From: Metabacillus sp. FJAT-52054
GTDB lineage: Bacteria > Bacillota > Bacilli > Bacillales > Bacillaceae
NCBI RefSeq assembly: GCF_037201815.1
Contig: NZ_CP147407.1
Coordinates: 3,356,723 to 3,420,722, forward strand
Length of the DNA stretch: 64,000 nucleotides
Direction: 5' to 3'
Shown here: positions 1 to 9,817 of the stretch, in pieces
How the letters are laid out: every line of letters starts with the position of its first letter
How positions within the stretch are numbered: position 1 is the first letter of the stretch
Program-made: the position numbers and the translations under genes
The notes under the pieces: model-generated
Seen by the model: only the letters and a program-made list of their open reading frames with translations
The model's database searches: none
What the model was told of the DNA's origin: nothing

Positions 1-1512
1 CTCCATTGCATAAATATTGCTTACAATATCAGCAATATTCACAAGAATCTCCTGCTCTTTTTGCAGTTCCTGTCCGTACTTTTGTGCAGCTAAACCAGCA
101 ATCATAATCCCGATTTTTTTCGCATTTTTAAGCAAATGCTTCTCTTGCTCAAGCGTGCCTTCACCCACTTCTTCCGGCATAAGCATCATTAGCTCTTCCT
201 GCAGGGCCTGTGCTTTTTGAAGAAGAGGGAGCTCGCCTTTCATGGCTTTACGAAGGAATGTTCCTGGCACGAGAAGACGGTTAATTTCATTCGTTCCTTC
301 AAAGATCCGGTTAATACGGGAATCACGGTAAGCTCTTTCTACTTCATATTCCTGCATGAAACCGTAGCCGCCGTGAATTTGTACACCTTCATCTGCTACA
401 TAATCAAGTGTTTCAGATCCCAAAACTTTATTTAATGAACACTCAATCGCATATTCAGCAATTGAGGCAGCGACAGCACGGCCGTCCTTTGTCTCTTCTT
501 CGGAAAGCAAGCTCATTCTTTCTTCAAAAAGACCTACCGTACGGTATACAGAGCTTTCCATTGCGTATGTTTTGGAAGCCATGTTCGCAAGCTTCTCTTG
601 AATGAGCGAGAATTTTGAAATTGGTGTTTTAAACTGCTGGCGCTGGTTCGCGTATTGGACGGAAACGTCGATGACCCGTTTTGAGCCGCCAATTGTCCCA
701 ACAGCAAGCTTGTAGCGGCCAATATTTAGAATGTTAAAGGCGATTACGTGGCCCTTTCCAAGCTCTCCAAGAAGGTTTTCCTTTGGCACCATGGCATCTT
801 CAAGAATCAGTGTACGTGTAGAAGAACCTTTGATTCCCATTTTCTTCTCTTCAGGCCCAGTTGAAACTCCCGGGAATTTTTTTTCAACGATAAACGCGGA
901 GAAATGTTCGCCGTCAACTTTTGCATACACAACAAACACATCAGCAAAAGCGGAATTTGTGATCCATTGTTTTTCACCGTTCAATACATAATGAGTACCT
1001 TCTGCATTCAGCCTTGCAGTTGTTCTTGCTCCAAGTGCATCTGAACCGGAACCAGGCTCTGTCAAAGCATATGCAGCTAGTCTCTCACCAACGGCTAAGT
1101 CGGGAAGATACTGCTTTTTCTGTTCTTCATTACCGAAAAGAACGATTGGCAGAGACCCAATTCCTACGTGAGCTCCGAAGGAAAGCGCAAAGCTTCCTGC
1201 ACGGGAGAATTTCTCTGTAATAAGAGCTGAGCTGATTTTATCGAGCCCAAGTCCGCCGTATTCTTCAGGTACGTCCGCACCTAGCAGCCCGAGTTCTCCT
1301 GCTTGCTTTAATAGCTTAACGGATTTATCAAATTCATGTTTTTCAATGTCTTCAAGCTGTGGAAGTACGTCATTTACGACAAAGTCCTCCGTCGTTTTTG
1401 CAATCATTTTATGCTCTTCTGTAAAATCCTCCGGTGTAAATACACGTTCAAAGGATGCATCCTCAATTAAAAAGCTTCCGCCTTTTGTTACGGTTTCTAA
1501 TGATTTAGCCAT
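1..1512 (-). CDS. fadE: Acyl-CoA dehydrogenase (C-terminus beyond window)
   Basis: Third gene of a fadN-fadA-fadE operon. It should oxidise acyl-CoA to trans-2-enoyl-CoA with FAD, the first step of beta-oxidation. The visible 504 codons start at ATG (MAKSLETVTKGG), and the frame is open to the window edge, so the 3' end is missing. Acyl-CoA dehydrogenase signatures are clear: the AYALTEPGSGSDA flavin/substrate segment, WITNSAFADVF, and the GGYGFMQEYEVERAYRD segment near the usual catalytic base. The start lies 27 bp after the fadA stop, consistent with co-transcription. Identification is secure at family level; the symbol rests on gene order matching B. subtilis fadNAE (yusLKJ). Confidence 0.95.
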   Translation of the reverse strand, partial: MAKSLETVTKGGSFLIEDASFERVFTPEDFTEEHKMIAKTTEDFVVNDVLPQLEDIEKHEFDKSVKLLKQAGELGLLGADVPEEYGGLGLDKISSALITEKFSRAGSFALSFGAHVGIGSLPIVLFGNEEQKKQYLPDLAVGERLAAYALTEPGSGSDALGARTTARLNAEGTHYVLNGEKQWITNSAFADVFVVYAKVDGEHFSAFIVEKKFPGVSTGPEEKKMGIKGSSTRTLILEDAMVPKENLLGELGKGHVIAFNILNIGRYKLAVGTIGGSKRVIDVSVQYANQRQQFKTPISKFSLIQEKLANMASKTYAMESSVYRTVGLFEERMSLLSEEETKDGRAVAASIAEYAIECSLNKVLGSETLDYVADEGVQIHGGYGFMQEYEVERAYRDSRINRIFEGTNEINRLLVPGTFLRKAMKGELPLLQKAQALQEELMMLMPEEVGEGTLEQEKHLLKNAKKIGIMIAGLAAQKYGQELQKEQEILVNIADIVSNIYAME

Positions 1513-1539
1513 TATTTAACCCTCCAAGTTCATATTCTA

Positions 1540-2715
1540 TTAAACTAGTTCGAATACGCCTGCAGCACCCATACCGCCGCCGATGCACATGGTTACAACA
1601 CCAAACTGCTCATTTCTGCGCTTCATTTCGTGGATAAGCGACAGCGTAAGCTTTGCGCCTGTACATCCAAGCGGATGACCGATTGCAATGGCTCCTCCGT
1701 TCACATTCACCTTTTCTTCATCTAATCCAAGCTCGCGGATTACTTGAAGTGACTGGGAGGCAAAGGCTTCATTTAATTCAAACAATCCCACATCCCCGAC
1801 AGTCAGACCGGCAAGCTTCAGCGCTTTCGGGATAGCTGCAACCGGACCGATTCCCATAACTTCCGGCGGTACACCCGCAACAGCGAAGGATCTGAATTTC
1901 ACCATAGGCGCTAACCCAAGAGCATCCGCTTTTTCACGATCCATGACCATGACTGCGGCTGCCCCGTCACTCGTTTGAGAGGAATTTCCTGCTGTTACGG
2001 ATCCTCTCACATTAAATACGGGACGGAGTTTGGCAAGGACATCCTGCGTTGTTCCCGGGCGTACTCCTTCATCTCTGGAAAATAAGATGGACTTTTCTTT
2101 CAGCTTGTTGTCAGTCCCCACAGATCGAAGCGTAACCTCAACCGGTACGATTTCATCTTCAAATCTTCCGGCTTCAATCGCAGCCGCAGCCCTCTGATGG
2201 CTTCTTACAGCAAATGCATCCTGATCTTCACGGCTGACTCCGTATTTCTGGGCCACTTGTTCAGCTGTATGTCCCATTCCCATGTAGTACTCAGGCGCTT
2301 CTTCCGCAAGCCTGGCATTTGGACGAATGGTATGCCCCATCATTGGCACAAGGCTCATGGATTCCGCTCCGCCTGCTATAATCGTATCGGAATGCCCTAG
2401 CATGATTTTTTCTGCAGCATAGGCAATCGTCTGAAGACCGGAAGAACAATAACGGTTGATCGTAACTGCAGGAACGGTATGCGGCAATCCTGCCAGCGCT
2501 CCAATATTTCTCGCCATATTCAAGCCCTGCTCAGCTTCAGGCATGGCACAGCCGATAATCAAATCATCAATATTGCCTTCGTAATTGCCCGCACGCTTTA
2601 ACGTTTCTTTTACAGCAAGTGCTCCCAGATCATCAGGGCGCACGCTTGCCAATGTTCCTTTTTTCGCTCTTCCTACAGGTGTTCTTGCACCTGCAACAAT
2701 GACCGCTTCTCTCAT
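1540..2715 (-). CDS. fadA: Acetyl-CoA C-acyltransferase (3-ketoacyl-CoA thiolase)
   Basis: Thiolase of 391 aa that cleaves 3-ketoacyl-CoA with CoA in the last step of beta-oxidation. The nucleophilic Cys is residue 90 in [10 protein letters not shown]. The C-terminal catalytic motifs [16 protein letters not shown] (His) and [10 protein letters not shown] (Cys) are intact. I chose the ATG at 2715 ([13 protein letters not shown]) over an upstream in-frame start because AAGGAGGGG lies just before it and the protein then has the usual family length. It begins 13 bp after the fadN stop, which suggests coupled translation. The multifunctional FadN upstream and the dehydrogenase downstream make a complete cycle. 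Confidence 0.96.
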   Translation of the reverse strand: MREAVIVAGARTPVGRAKKGTLASVRPDDLGALAVKETLKRAGNYEGNIDDLIIGCAMPEAEQGLNMARNIGALAGLPHTVPAVTINRYCSSGLQTIAYAAEKIMLGHSDTIIAGGAESMSLVPMMGHTIRPNARLAEEAPEYYMGMGHTAEQVAQKYGVSREDQDAFAVRSHQRAAAAIEAGRFEDEIVPVEVTLRSVGTDNKLKEKSILFSRDEGVRPGTTQDVLAKLRPVFNVRGSVTAGNSSQTSDGAAAVMVMDREKADALGLAPMVKFRSFAVAGVPPEVMGIGPVAAIPKALKLAGLTVGDVGLFELNEAFASQSLQVIRELGLDEEKVNVNGGAIAIGHPLGCTGAKLTLSLIHEMKRRNEQFGVVTMCIGGGMGAAGVFELV

Positions 2716-2728
2716 CTGGTACCCCTCC

Positions 2729-5110
2729 TTAATTACGTAACGGTTTTCCTTTGACAAGCATGTGCTGCATCCGCTGCTGTGATTTACCTTCTGAAACGAG
2801 ACTCAGGAATGCTTCTCTTTCAAGATCAAGCAAGTATTGTTCATCCACTTTTGTGCCAAATGGAACTTTTCCGCCGGCAATAACAAAAGCAAGTTTTTTC
2901 GCGATTTTCAAATCATGCTCCGAAATGAAGCCTGACAGCTGCATCGTTTGTGCTGCTAGAAGAAGTGTTGCATAGCCTGATTCCCCTACGACCGGAATCT
3001 TTTCTTTTACAGGAGGGCGGTAGCCGTTTTCATGAAGCTGAAGCACCGTCCGTTTCGCATCATGCAGAAGGTGGTCAGCGTTTATACTGATGCCATCCAG
3101 AGCATCCAGGAATTGAGCATCTCTTGCTTCAGCTGCTGAAGTAGAAACCTTCGCCATAGCAATGGATTCAAAAACCTTGTTTGCTACGTTTTGAAGATCA
3201 AAATCCATCCCTTTAGGAATGCTGTTTAAATGTTTAATGTACAGCTCTTTATTGCCTCCACCGCCAGGAATCAACCCGACACCGGCTTCTACAAGTCCCA
3301 TGTACGTTTCGCTGGATGCCTGGATTCTCGCAGCAGGGAGACAGATTTCCGCTCCGCCGCCGAGCGTCATACCGAATGGCGCAGCCACAACTGGCTTTGG
3401 ACTGTATTTTATTTTTTGCATAGCCTGCTGGAAGTGACGGATGACCACGTCGATTTCATAGAAGTTATCATCCTGTGCTTCCATCAAAATCATTGCCAGG
3501 TTGGCGCCGACACAGAAGTTTTTCCCCTGGTTGCCTATGACAAGCCCTTTAAAATTAAGTGCTACATCATCGATGGCGTAATTAATCATCTGGATAATAT
3601 CCATGCCGATTGCATTGCTTTGAGAATGGAACTCAAGCAAAGCTACTCCATCTCCAAGATCAATCAGGCTTGCACCGCTGTTTTTCTTAATAACACCTTT
3701 TGTTTCTTTTAAAGACTTAAGATTAATAGCTTTCTCGTTCGTTTCCAAACGGCGGTACTCCCCATTGCTGTAATAGAAGCGCACTCCATTTTCTTCTATA
3801 TAGAAGGATGTATGGCCCTTCTCAAGCATTTCAGAAACCCAGGCAGGAATACTATATCCCTCTTCCTTCAGTTTTTCGGAGGATTTTTCAAGGCCAATCG
3901 CATCCCAAAGCTCAAATGGCCCTTTATCCCATCCAAAGCCCCATTTCATTGCCTGATCAATCGATACAATGTCATCCGCAATTTCTCCAAGAAGCTTTGA
4001 TGAATAAAGAAGGGTTGGAGCTGTTATTTCCCAAAGCAGCTGTCCGGCACGGTCATCTGCATAAATAAGCGCTTTCAATTTTGCTGATCCCTTTGCCTGT
4101 TTTGCCATTTCAATTGATGGAGCGCTTAATTTTTGTCTGCTTCTATATTCCATAGAGGATGGATCCAGTTCAAGAATTTCCTTGCCTTCCTTCTTGAAGA
4201 AACCCTGTCCTGACTTCGCACCAAGCCATCCATTTTCAAGCATTTGCTTCATAAATGAAGGAACGTTAAAGACTTCTTTTTCCTGTTCCTCAACATTTTC
4301 ATATACGTTGTTTGCCACATGGACAAATGTATCCAATCCAACGACATCAAGCGTTCTGAAAGTTGCACTTTTTGGCCGGCCTATTAAAGGGCCTGTAATT
4401 GAATCCACTTCACCAACGCTGTATCCCTTTTCAAGCATTTTTCTTAACGTTACAAGAAGACCGTATGTTCCAATCCGGTTTCCGATAAAGTTAGGAGTAT
4501 CCTTGGCAACTACCACTCCCTTGCCGAGAACATCTTCCCCGAACGTTTTCATAAACTGAAGAATCTGCTCATCTGTATCTCTAGTCGGAATAATCTCCAG
4601 GAGCTTTAAATAGCGCGGCGGATTGAAAAAGTGAGTTCCGAGGAAATGCTTTCTAAATTCCTCTGAACACTCGGATGCCATCGCTTCAACAGAGATTCCG
4701 GATGTATTGGAGCTGACAATGCTCCCCTTCTTCCGGTACTTTTCAACCTGCGCAAACACTTTTTTCTTTACATCCAAATTTTCTACTACGACCTCTATAA
4801 TCCAATCAGCCTCGGATAAACGCTCCATATCATCTTCAAAATTCCCTGCTTCAATAAGAGCAAGATTCTTTTTGGATGTTAGCGGAGCCGGTTTTTGTTT
4901 TAGCAGTTTTTGAATGGAACTTGATGATAGCCGATTTCTTACGGCTGGATCTTCCAGCGTCAGCCCTTTTTTCTGCTCATCCCCTGTGAGCTCTTTAGGC
5001 ACGATATCCAATAGCAAAACAGGGATCCCGATGTTTGCTAAATGTGCCGCAATTCCCGAACCCATAACGCCGGATCCCAGCACCGCAGCTTTATTAATTT
5101 GCTGGACCAT
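2729..5110 (-). CDS. fadN: 3-hydroxyacyl-CoA dehydrogenase / enoyl-CoA hydratase fusion
   Basis: First gene of the beta-oxidation operon, 793 aa. The N-terminal Rossmann fold begins at [17 protein letters not shown] (NAD binding) and is followed by 3-hydroxyacyl-CoA dehydrogenase domains, including the [15 protein letters not shown] segment. A crotonase-like enoyl-CoA hydratase domain lies in the C-terminal half ([13 protein letters not shown] and [12 protein letters not shown], oxyanion-hole type). The longest open frame begins near 5317, but I chose ATG 5110 ([12 protein letters not shown]) because GGGGG precedes it and the length then matches FadN (about 789 aa in B. subtilis). The 5' leader carries a sigma-A promoter and a FadR-type operator. 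Confidence 0.95.
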   Translation of the reverse strand: MVQQINKAAVLGSGVMGSGIAAHLANIGIPVLLLDIVPKELTGDEQKKGLTLEDPAVRNRLSSSSIQKLLKQKPAPLTSKKNLALIEAGNFEDDMERLSEADWIIEVVVENLDVKKKVFAQVEKYRKKGSIVSSNTSGISVEAMASECSEEFRKHFLGTHFFNPPRYLKLLEIIPTRDTDEQILQFMKTFGEDVLGKGVVVAKDTPNFIGNRIGTYGLLVTLRKMLEKGYSVGEVDSITGPLIGRPKSATFRTLDVVGLDTFVHVANNVYENVEEQEKEVFNVPSFMKQMLENGWLGAKSGQGFFKKEGKEILELDPSSMEYRSRQKLSAPSIEMAKQAKGSAKLKALIYADDRAGQLLWEITAPTLLYSSKLLGEIADDIVSIDQAMKWGFGWDKGPFELWDAIGLEKSSEKLKEEGYSIPAWVSEMLEKGHTSFYIEENGVRFYYSNGEYRRLETNEKAINLKSLKETKGVIKKNSGASLIDLGDGVALLEFHSQSNAIGMDIIQMINYAIDDVALNFKGLVIGNQGKNFCVGANLAMILMEAQDDNFYEIDVVIRHFQQAMQKIKYSPKPVVAAPFGMTLGGGAEICLPAARIQASSETYMGLVEAGVGLIPGGGGNKELYIKHLNSIPKGMDFDLQNVANKVFESIAMAKVSTSAAEARDAQFLDALDGISINADHLLHDAKRTVLQLHENGYRPPVKEKIPVVGESGYATLLLAAQTMQLSGFISEHDLKIAKKLAFVIAGGKVPFGTKVDEQYLLDLEREAFLSLVSEGKSQQRMQHMLVKGKPLRN

Positions 5111-5127
5111 AAGTTTTCCCCCTTGTT

Positions 5128-5145
5128 TGAATGAATGCTCATTCA
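5128..5145. promoter_or_regulatory. FadR operator in the fadN leader
   Basis: An 18-bp palindrome with arms TGAATGA and TCATTCA separated by ATGC sits 17 bp upstream of the fadN ATG. It closely matches the B. subtilis FadR (YsiA) consensus, a TetR-family repressor released by long-chain acyl-CoA. It lies downstream of the predicted promoter, so it would block elongation or early initiation. Confidence 0.85.
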
Positions 5146-5189
5146 TTTTTTGCTCAAAAAAAAGTTCTTCCCATTTCCTTCTCATTACT

Positions 5190-5218
5190 AATATAAAAGA
5201 TTTTGAAAATTTCTTCAA
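5190..5218 (-). promoter_or_regulatory. Sigma-A promoter of the fadNAE operon
   Basis: On the minus strand a -35 of TTGAAG and a -10 of TATATT are separated by 17 bp. Transcription would start near 5180 and run through the FadR operator into fadN. Confidence 0.6.
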
Positions 5219-5289
5219 TACATTTGATGGAATTAATATGATTTTTCTTTTTATGAAGAGGAACGCTAGAACAGTGGAGGTGAAGACAG

Positions 5290-5439
5290 ATGGCAAAATT
5301 GAAAAAAAATCCATCAAAAGCAGGTGTCAGTGCAGCAAGTGTTAAAGGAAACGCGGGTCCTTTCAACGAGCAGGATGGCGGAGGCAAACATACAAGCACC
5401 AATCAGCAATATAAAAAGCATAATATGGACGAAGCATAA
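5290..5439 (+). CDS. yuzL: YuzL-family small protein
   Basis: A 49-residue protein preceded by GGAGGTGA at good spacing. It begins MAKLKKNPSKAGVSAASVKG and ends in a glycine-, threonine- and glutamine-rich tail. The sequence and its place beside the fad and yusM genes match B. subtilis YuzL, a conserved Bacillaceae protein of unknown function. The SKAGVSAASVKG motif is typical of that family. Its basic, small, disordered character recalls spore-associated proteins, but nothing here proves such a role. It runs divergently from fadN and is followed by a strong terminator. Confidence 0.85.
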   Translation: MAKLKKNPSKAGVSAASVKGNAGPFNEQDGGGKHTSTNQQYKKHNMDEA

Positions 5440-5445
5440 CAAAAT

Positions 5446-5482
5446 AGGATCCTTCTGCTTTTTAGCATGAGGATCCTTTTTT
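5446..5482. terminator. Terminator between convergent yuzL and proline dehydrogenase genes
   Basis: AGGATCC and GGATCCT arms with an inner TGCT/AGCA pair form a stable hairpin followed by a T run on the plus strand. The minus-strand tail is also U-rich, so it may serve both genes. Confidence 0.8.
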
Positions 5483-5483
5483 G

Positions 5484-6401
5484 TTATTTCTTGATGACTC
5501 CCTTAAGGACGAACGCGACATTCGCAGGACGCTCTGCAAGCCTTCTCATGAAGTAGCCGTACCAGTCATTTCCGTATGGTACATATACACGCATTTTATA
5601 TCCTTCATTGGCAAGCTCGAGCTGTCTCTCCGGACGGATGCCGAAAAGCATCTGAAATTCGAATTGATCAAGAGGGATATTATGCTCCTCTACAAGCTGT
5701 TTTGTATATTCAATAATGGCGTCATCATGCGTAGCAACAGCCGTATAGTTTCCATTTAGAAGATGCATTTTAATGATCTTTTTAAAATTCTCATCTACAT
5801 CTTTTTTCTCAGGGAAAGCAACTTGAGGCGATTCTTTGTAAGCACCCTTAACCAATCTTAAATTCGGGCTGTATTTGTTCAAATCTTCGATGTCCTCTTC
5901 AGTCCGGTATAAGTATGCCTGAATAACAGTCCCAATATTGTCATACTCTTCTCTGAGTTTTTTGAAAATCTCGATGGTTTTTCCGCAGCGGCTGTAATCC
6001 TCCATGTCGATTGTGACAAAAACATCATTTTTCTTTGCTGCTTCAAGAATTCTGCGCATATTGTTCATCACAAGCGCGTCAGAAATATCGAGGCCCATGG
6101 AAGTCATTTTCAAAGAGAGCTGAGATTGGAGCCTTTCTCTGCCTATTGCTTCAATAGCCTTAATTGAATTTTCGGCCATTTCATTGGCTTCAGCCGCATT
6201 ATCAACAAATTCACCAAGATAGTCAATGGTGACATCTAGCCCCTTGTTGTTGAGCTGTCTAATGGCCTCTGAAGCAAGCTCAATTGTTTCGCCGGCAACA
6301 AAACGGGCAGCACCAAATTTTAATCCGTACCTTTTGGCTACTTTTGTAAGCCCTCTATTTTTGGACAAAAACAAGAAAAAATTGCGCATTACTGTTTCCA
6401 T
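5484..6401 (-). CDS. Proline dehydrogenase (PutB/YusM type)
   Basis: A 305-aa TIM-barrel flavoenzyme that should oxidise proline to delta-1-pyrroline-5-carboxylate. Family features include VTIDMEDYSRCGKTIEIF, a YLYRTEEDIEDL segment, RLVKGAYKE, and the C-terminal MLFGIRPERQLELA and VPYGNDWYGYFMRRLAERP, which carry the conserved substrate-binding arginines. The ATG at 6401 follows AGGAGGGG and gives the usual length; an upstream in-frame ATG lacks a site. Synteny with yuzL and the fad genes indicates the B. subtilis yusM orthologue rather than the putBCP operon gene. No P5C dehydrogenase is nearby. Confidence 0.92.
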   Translation of the reverse strand: METVMRNFFLFLSKNRGLTKVAKRYGLKFGAARFVAGETIELASEAIRQLNNKGLDVTIDYLGEFVDNAAEANEMAENSIKAIEAIGRERLQSQLSLKMTSMGLDISDALVMNNMRRILEAAKKNDVFVTIDMEDYSRCGKTIEIFKKLREEYDNIGTVIQAYLYRTEEDIEDLNKYSPNLRLVKGAYKESPQVAFPEKKDVDENFKKIIKMHLLNGNYTAVATHDDAIIEYTKQLVEEHNIPLDQFEFQMLFGIRPERQLELANEGYKMRVYVPYGNDWYGYFMRRLAERPANVAFVLKGVIKK

Positions 6402-6626
6402 ATTTTCCCCTCCTGCAACCGCATACATTATATCTCAAAAATAAATGACGGCTGAGCTCCCTACAATACCCTCTATTATATAAAGCGCCTTCAATTACAA
6501 GTATTTTATCATCTTTCTGACTATTTGAATATCATTTTTTATCCAAAGGTGTCGTCTCATGTCAAATGAATAGAAACCTACCTGCTGGAGGAAGGATAGG
6601 AACGATACGCTTTTATTTAAGGAGGA

Positions 6627-6899
6627 ATGAACATGCAGCAGCAGCCAATGCAAAACCAATCCAACGTGATGCCGCAGCCGCCGAATATCATATCAACAAA
6701 AGACCATCTGTACCTTCAAGATATGCTCTCCTGGAATCTTTTGGCCATGAAAAAAGCTCACTTTTTTGCAGAGCAATGCCAAAACCAGGAACTGAAAATG
6801 GAATTGGAAAAAACGGGACAAATGCACAACCGACATTACCAAACCGTACTAAGCCATCTTCAGCCGCAGCAGGCTCAATCACAGCCGCCTCTTCAATAA
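6627..6899 (+). CDS. Spore coat protein, CotF-like (YusN type)
   Basis: A 90-aa protein rich in Gln and Met at its N-terminus and Gln/Pro at its C-terminus. The core TKDHLYLQDMLSWNLLAMKKAHFFAEQCQ resembles the four-helix CotF domain. AGGAGGA precedes the start; the true start may be the second ATG six bases on. It is 25 bp from another CotF-type gene, probably in one mother-cell operon. Position next to the yusM-type gene matches B. subtilis yusN. No sporulation promoter was convincingly seen. Confidence 0.75.
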   Translation: MNMQQQPMQNQSNVMPQPPNIISTKDHLYLQDMLSWNLLAMKKAHFFAEQCQNQELKMELEKTGQMHNRHYQTVLSHLQPQQAQSQPPLQ

Positions 6900-6924
6900 A
6901 TTAAACAGAAAGGAGATTCACGTT

Positions 6925-7278
6925 ATGAATCAAAACCAAAATCAGCAAGCCGGGAAGATTGGCAACCAGGAAACACAAGTACCAAAATCCCCGCAAATGA
7001 ACGAACGTGACTTTGTAAATGATCTGCTTGCCACTGAAAAATACATGACAGACTCCTACTGCACAGCCATGAATGAAATGAGCCACGAAAGCTTATATAA
7101 AGATATCCAGTCCATCTTTAACGAAACCCAGGACTGCCAGAGACACCTCTATAATTTAATGTTCAAAAACGGCTGGTACAAAGTCGAAGCAGAACAAGCC
7201 CAAAAAATGCAGCAAACCTATCAGCAATTCTCCGGCTACGCCCAGCAGCAATCACCTTATGGGGGATTAATGCAATAA
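6925..7278 (+). CDS. Spore coat protein, CotF family
   Basis: A 117-aa protein with a Gln/Asn-rich N-terminus. Its CotF domain (NERDFVNDLLATEKYMTDSY, then ESLYKDIQSIFNETQDCQRHLY and MFKNGWYKVEAE) has the conserved xxK(Y)xxxxY and GWYKVE pattern of coat F proteins. A clear GAAAGGAGA ribosome binding site sits upstream. It follows the shorter CotF-like gene by 25 bp, and the two probably assemble together in the spore coat. A 123-bp tandem repeat begins immediately after the stop codon in place of an ordinary terminator. Confidence 0.85.
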   Translation: MNQNQNQQAGKIGNQETQVPKSPQMNERDFVNDLLATEKYMTDSYCTAMNEMSHESLYKDIQSIFNETQDCQRHLYNLMFKNGWYKVEAEQAQKMQQTYQQFSGYAQQQSPYGGLMQ

Positions 7279-7717
7279 CGAAAAGCGGAGGGCGCTTGCT
7301 CAGCGCTGAAAGACGGTGGAGCTGGAACTGACAAAGTCGCTTTTTGACTTTGACAGGGCCAGCGAAGCGGCCGAAGCGCTAGCGCCCGGAGCTGGACACC
7401 ACGAAAAGCGGAGGGCGCTTGCTCAGCGTTGAAAGACGGTGAAGCTGGAACTGACAAAGTCGCTTTTTGACTTTGACAGGGCCAGCGAAGCGGCCGAAGC
7501 GCTAGCGCCCGGAGCTAGACACCACGAAAAGTGGAGGCGGCTTGCTCAGCTGTGAAAGACGGTGGAGCTGGAACTGACAAAGTCGTTCTTTGACTTTGAC
7601 AGGGCCAGCGAAGCGGCCGAACAGCTAGCCGCCGGAGCTGGACACCACGAAAAGCGGAGGGCGCTTGCTCAGCGCTGAAAGACGGTGGAGCTGGAACTGT
7701 CACAGTCGCTTTTTGAC
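7279..7717. repeat. 123-bp tandem repeat, about 3.6 copies, with a covarying stem
   Basis: Copies begin at 7279, 7402, 7525 and 7648, exactly 123 bp apart, each starting CGAAAAGYGGAGG; the fourth is truncated near 7717. Each full copy can fold. Its outer arms GGGCGCT/AGCGCCC and AGCGCT/AGCGCT become GGCGGCT/AGCCGCC and AGCTGT/ACAGCT in copy 3, so base pairing is kept while sequence changes. An inner AAAGTC/GACTTT hairpin and a GGCC/GGCC mini-hairpin lie inside. No protein is convincingly encoded. Confidence 0.9.
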
Positions 7718-7883
7718 AGAGCCTCTAATTGTGCATAAAACTGAATTGGACCGGCGCACTTTGATAATTCTAGTGAGCCGGTTTCAGCATATAATTTCAA
7801 ATTTCATCATAAACCTTAAGAAATTCATCATGACTCCTCACAACCCTCGTTTCCATGCCCAAATCGTTATTCACATAGAGTGC
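7718..7883. other. Non-coding spacer after the repeat
   Basis: No gene is seen. The only structure is an imperfect hairpin at about 7754-7788 (CCGGCGCACT pairing with AGTGAGCCGG), which lacks a T run and is not an obvious terminator. Confidence 0.5.
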
Positions 7884-7916
7884 AAAAAAGCACCGGCTTA
7901 TATATTACGCCGGTGC
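7884..7916 (-). terminator. Terminator of the iron-uptake operon
   Basis: On the minus strand GCACCGGC and GCCGGTGC form an 8-bp stem followed by TTTTTT, directly after the yusU-like stop codon. Confidence 0.9.
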
Positions 7917-8180
7917 TTAGTCGTCTTTTTTCTTTTGATTATTTTCACGGTGCTGTTCATTCATTTCTTTGACTTCGGTGCTCACTTGTTTCATCGCAAG
8001 TTTAAATTCGGGGTATTCTGCGTTCCAATGCCTCACCAAATTTGGCATCGTTTTGGCCATATGGGTGTAGAGTGCCCACATTTGCACTCTTTCCTGCCGA
8101 TCTGCCTCAGATGTCCCAATGAGGAGGTCGCAGTATTTTTCAAACAGGCCGTCGAATTGGTCTTTAAACGTTTTGTCCAT
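7917..8180 (-). CDS. yusU: DUF2573 family protein (YusU-like)
   Basis: An 87-aa soluble, strongly helical, charged protein (MDKTFKDQFDGLFEKYCDLL) ending in a Lys/Asp tail. It matches the DUF2573/YusU family as I recall it. Function is unknown. It begins 3 bp after the FhuF-like stop codon and is last in the siderophore operon, so it is presumably iron-regulated. B. subtilis yusU likewise neighbours the siderophore ATPase gene yusV, which supports the assignment. Confidence 0.75.
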   Translation of the reverse strand: MDKTFKDQFDGLFEKYCDLLIGTSEADRQERVQMWALYTHMAKTMPNLVRHWNAEYPEFKLAMKQVSTEVKEMNEQHRENNQKKKDD

Positions 8181-8182
8181 TG

Positions 8183-8965
8183 TTATCCCCCGTATCCTTT
8201 AGGTGGTTTTACACATTTAACGGGACAAGTTTTGCAGCGGGCTCCGCGATCGGAGGTTAAGTAAAACAGACAGCAGGTGCGTCTCATTCTGATTTCCTGA
8301 CCTGTCTCAGGCTGTATGGCTGTATGCCCGTCATAACGCTTCAATGGATTCTGATGATAATCTCCAAAGAGGGAACCTTCTGCTTCAGCTACTGTAAAAT
8401 GAAAGTCGCTTTCAATCTGGTCTTTGCTGATTCCTTCTGGAACAGATGCTAAAAGGGTTTCAAACATCCACTTTACATAGATGCAAACATTTTCCCAAAG
8501 AATCCATTTGGATATACTTGTATTTCTGCTTGCTGTCTTGATCAGTGGATAAATGTTTTCTGCGAAAAGCTGTCGAATAACGGAGCTTCTCCATTCTTCC
8601 CTGCTTTCATTTTCTCCGGGCACGACGGCTTCCAGATTATGAAAATGAAAGGACGGAAGCCATAAAGGATCCTGGTCATCCGTTTCCAAAGATAGATTTT
8701 CGGGTCTTAGGTTAGGAACCTTATTATAGACTGTCATGGAATACAGGGTTAAAGCGGCTAGAAATCCATAACGCTTTAAAAGCATGGACGCCGCTGTCTT
8801 TCGGTCAGGAGCTTCAATCTTCGGTTTCACCTTGTCCAAATAGGCTTTTAATGATTCTGGGTCCAGGAGATCCTTTACTTCAACAGAGAGGGTGGAAGAC
8901 CAGCGCTTCCTTCCCAAACGGAATTTTTCAAGTTCCGCAAGCTCTCTTTCTATAAATTCAGCCAT
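8183..8965 (-). CDS. FhuF-like ferric-siderophore reductase
   Basis: A 260-aa protein whose C-terminus carries Cys231-Cys232, an 11-residue spacer, then Cys244-x2-Cys247. This closely resembles the CC-x10-C-x2-C [2Fe-2S] ligand set of E. coli FhuF; a further Cys is at 251. FhuF-type proteins reduce Fe(III) in hydroxamate siderophores inside the cell, which suits an operon encoding their import. The N-terminal two thirds resemble ferric reductase-like transporter domains. The ATG overlaps the last 8 bp of the upstream ATPase gene, indicating translational coupling. The exact siderophore is not shown. Confidence 0.8.
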   Translation of the reverse strand: MAEFIERELAELEKFRLGRKRWSSTLSVEVKDLLDPESLKAYLDKVKPKIEAPDRKTAASMLLKRYGFLAALTLYSMTVYNKVPNLRPENLSLETDDQDPLWLPSFHFHNLEAVVPGENESREEWRSSVIRQLFAENIYPLIKTASRNTSISKWILWENVCIYVKWMFETLLASVPEGISKDQIESDFHFTVAEAEGSLFGDYHQNPLKRYDGHTAIQPETGQEIRMRRTCCLFYLTSDRGARCKTCPVKCVKPPKGYGG

Positions 8966-9776
8966 TTTGCATACTCACTTCTTTCAGAATACAGCGGCCC
9001 CGTCCATGCGGTATACAAAGAGGGGTTCCGAAAAGCGGATCCACTGTGACCTCGCAATTCATTTGAAAAACGTCCTGAACCAGATTGCAGCTTATGACTT
9101 CCTCCGGTTTACCCTGATCATGGATCTTTCTGTCCTTAATGGCTACAAGATGATGAGCATAGCGGCATGCTAAGTTTAAATCATGAAGCACCATGACAAT
9201 CGTTCGGTTTTCGCGTTCGTTCAGCTCAAACAGCAAATCCAATATTTCAATCTGATGTGTCATATCAAGATAGGTCGTAGGTTCATCCAAAAGAATAATA
9301 TCCGTGTCCTGTGCGAGCGTCATCGCAATCCATGCACGCTGGCGCTGTCCTCCTGACAGGGAATCGACAGGACGGTCGGCAAAATCCAGCATTCTTGTAG
9401 ATTCAAGCGCTTTGCAGACGGCATCCTCATCCTCTTTTGACCACTGGCTCAGCCAATTTTGGTAAGGATAACGTCCTTGTTTAACAAGCTGAAGAACGGT
9501 AAGTCCTTCCGGTGCAGCAGGTCCTTGCGGAAGAATAGCGAGTTTTTTCGCTACCTCCTTTGTCGGAAGCTTTGCAATAGACCCTCCTTCTAAAAGGACG
9601 GATCCATGACTTGGCTTAAGAAGTCTCGCGAGGGAGCGGAGCAATGTCGATTTTCCGCAGCCGTTGCTTCCGATAAAAACAGTAATTTCGCCTTTTGGAA
9701 GGGTCAGATCCAGTTCATCTATAATAATGGAATCCCCGTAGGATAAAGTCAGGGATTTCGTTTCAATTGCACTCAT
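8958..9776 (-). CDS. yusV: Iron-siderophore ABC transporter ATPase (YusV/FecE type)
   Basis: A 272-aa ATPase. Walker A is GSNGCGKST, the signature is [13 protein letters not shown], Walker B is [13 protein letters not shown], followed by the switch His in [12 protein letters not shown]. This is the FecCD-associated ATPase class. It should power import by the two upstream permeases with the lipoprotein encoded divergently. In B. subtilis YusV is a shared ATPase for several siderophore systems including YfiY-YfiZ-YfhA; here it lies in the same operon as its permeases. The start at 9776 follows AAAGGGGCGAG. Confidence 0.9.
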   Translation of the reverse strand: MSAIETKSLTLSYGDSIIIDELDLTLPKGEITVFIGSNGCGKSTLLRSLARLLKPSHGSVLLEGGSIAKLPTKEVAKKLAILPQGPAAPEGLTVLQLVKQGRYPYQNWLSQWSKEDEDAVCKALESTRMLDFADRPVDSLSGGQRQRAWIAMTLAQDTDIILLDEPTTYLDMTHQIEILDLLFELNERENRTIVMVLHDLNLACRYAHHLVAIKDRKIHDQGKPEEVISCNLVQDVFQMNCEVTVDPLFGTPLCIPHGRGRCILKEVSMQNG

Positions 9777-9817
9777 GTTATCTCGCCCCTTTTCAAATTC
9801 GAGCCCATAGCTAATTT

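Noticed and set aside
3230..3712. 160-codon plus-strand frame inside fadN
   Set aside because: Shadow of the coding sequence on the other strand; no start signal.
7257..7703. Minus-strand frames with repeated SVPAPPSF peptide
   Set aside because: By-product of the 123-bp tandem repeat; no start signals.
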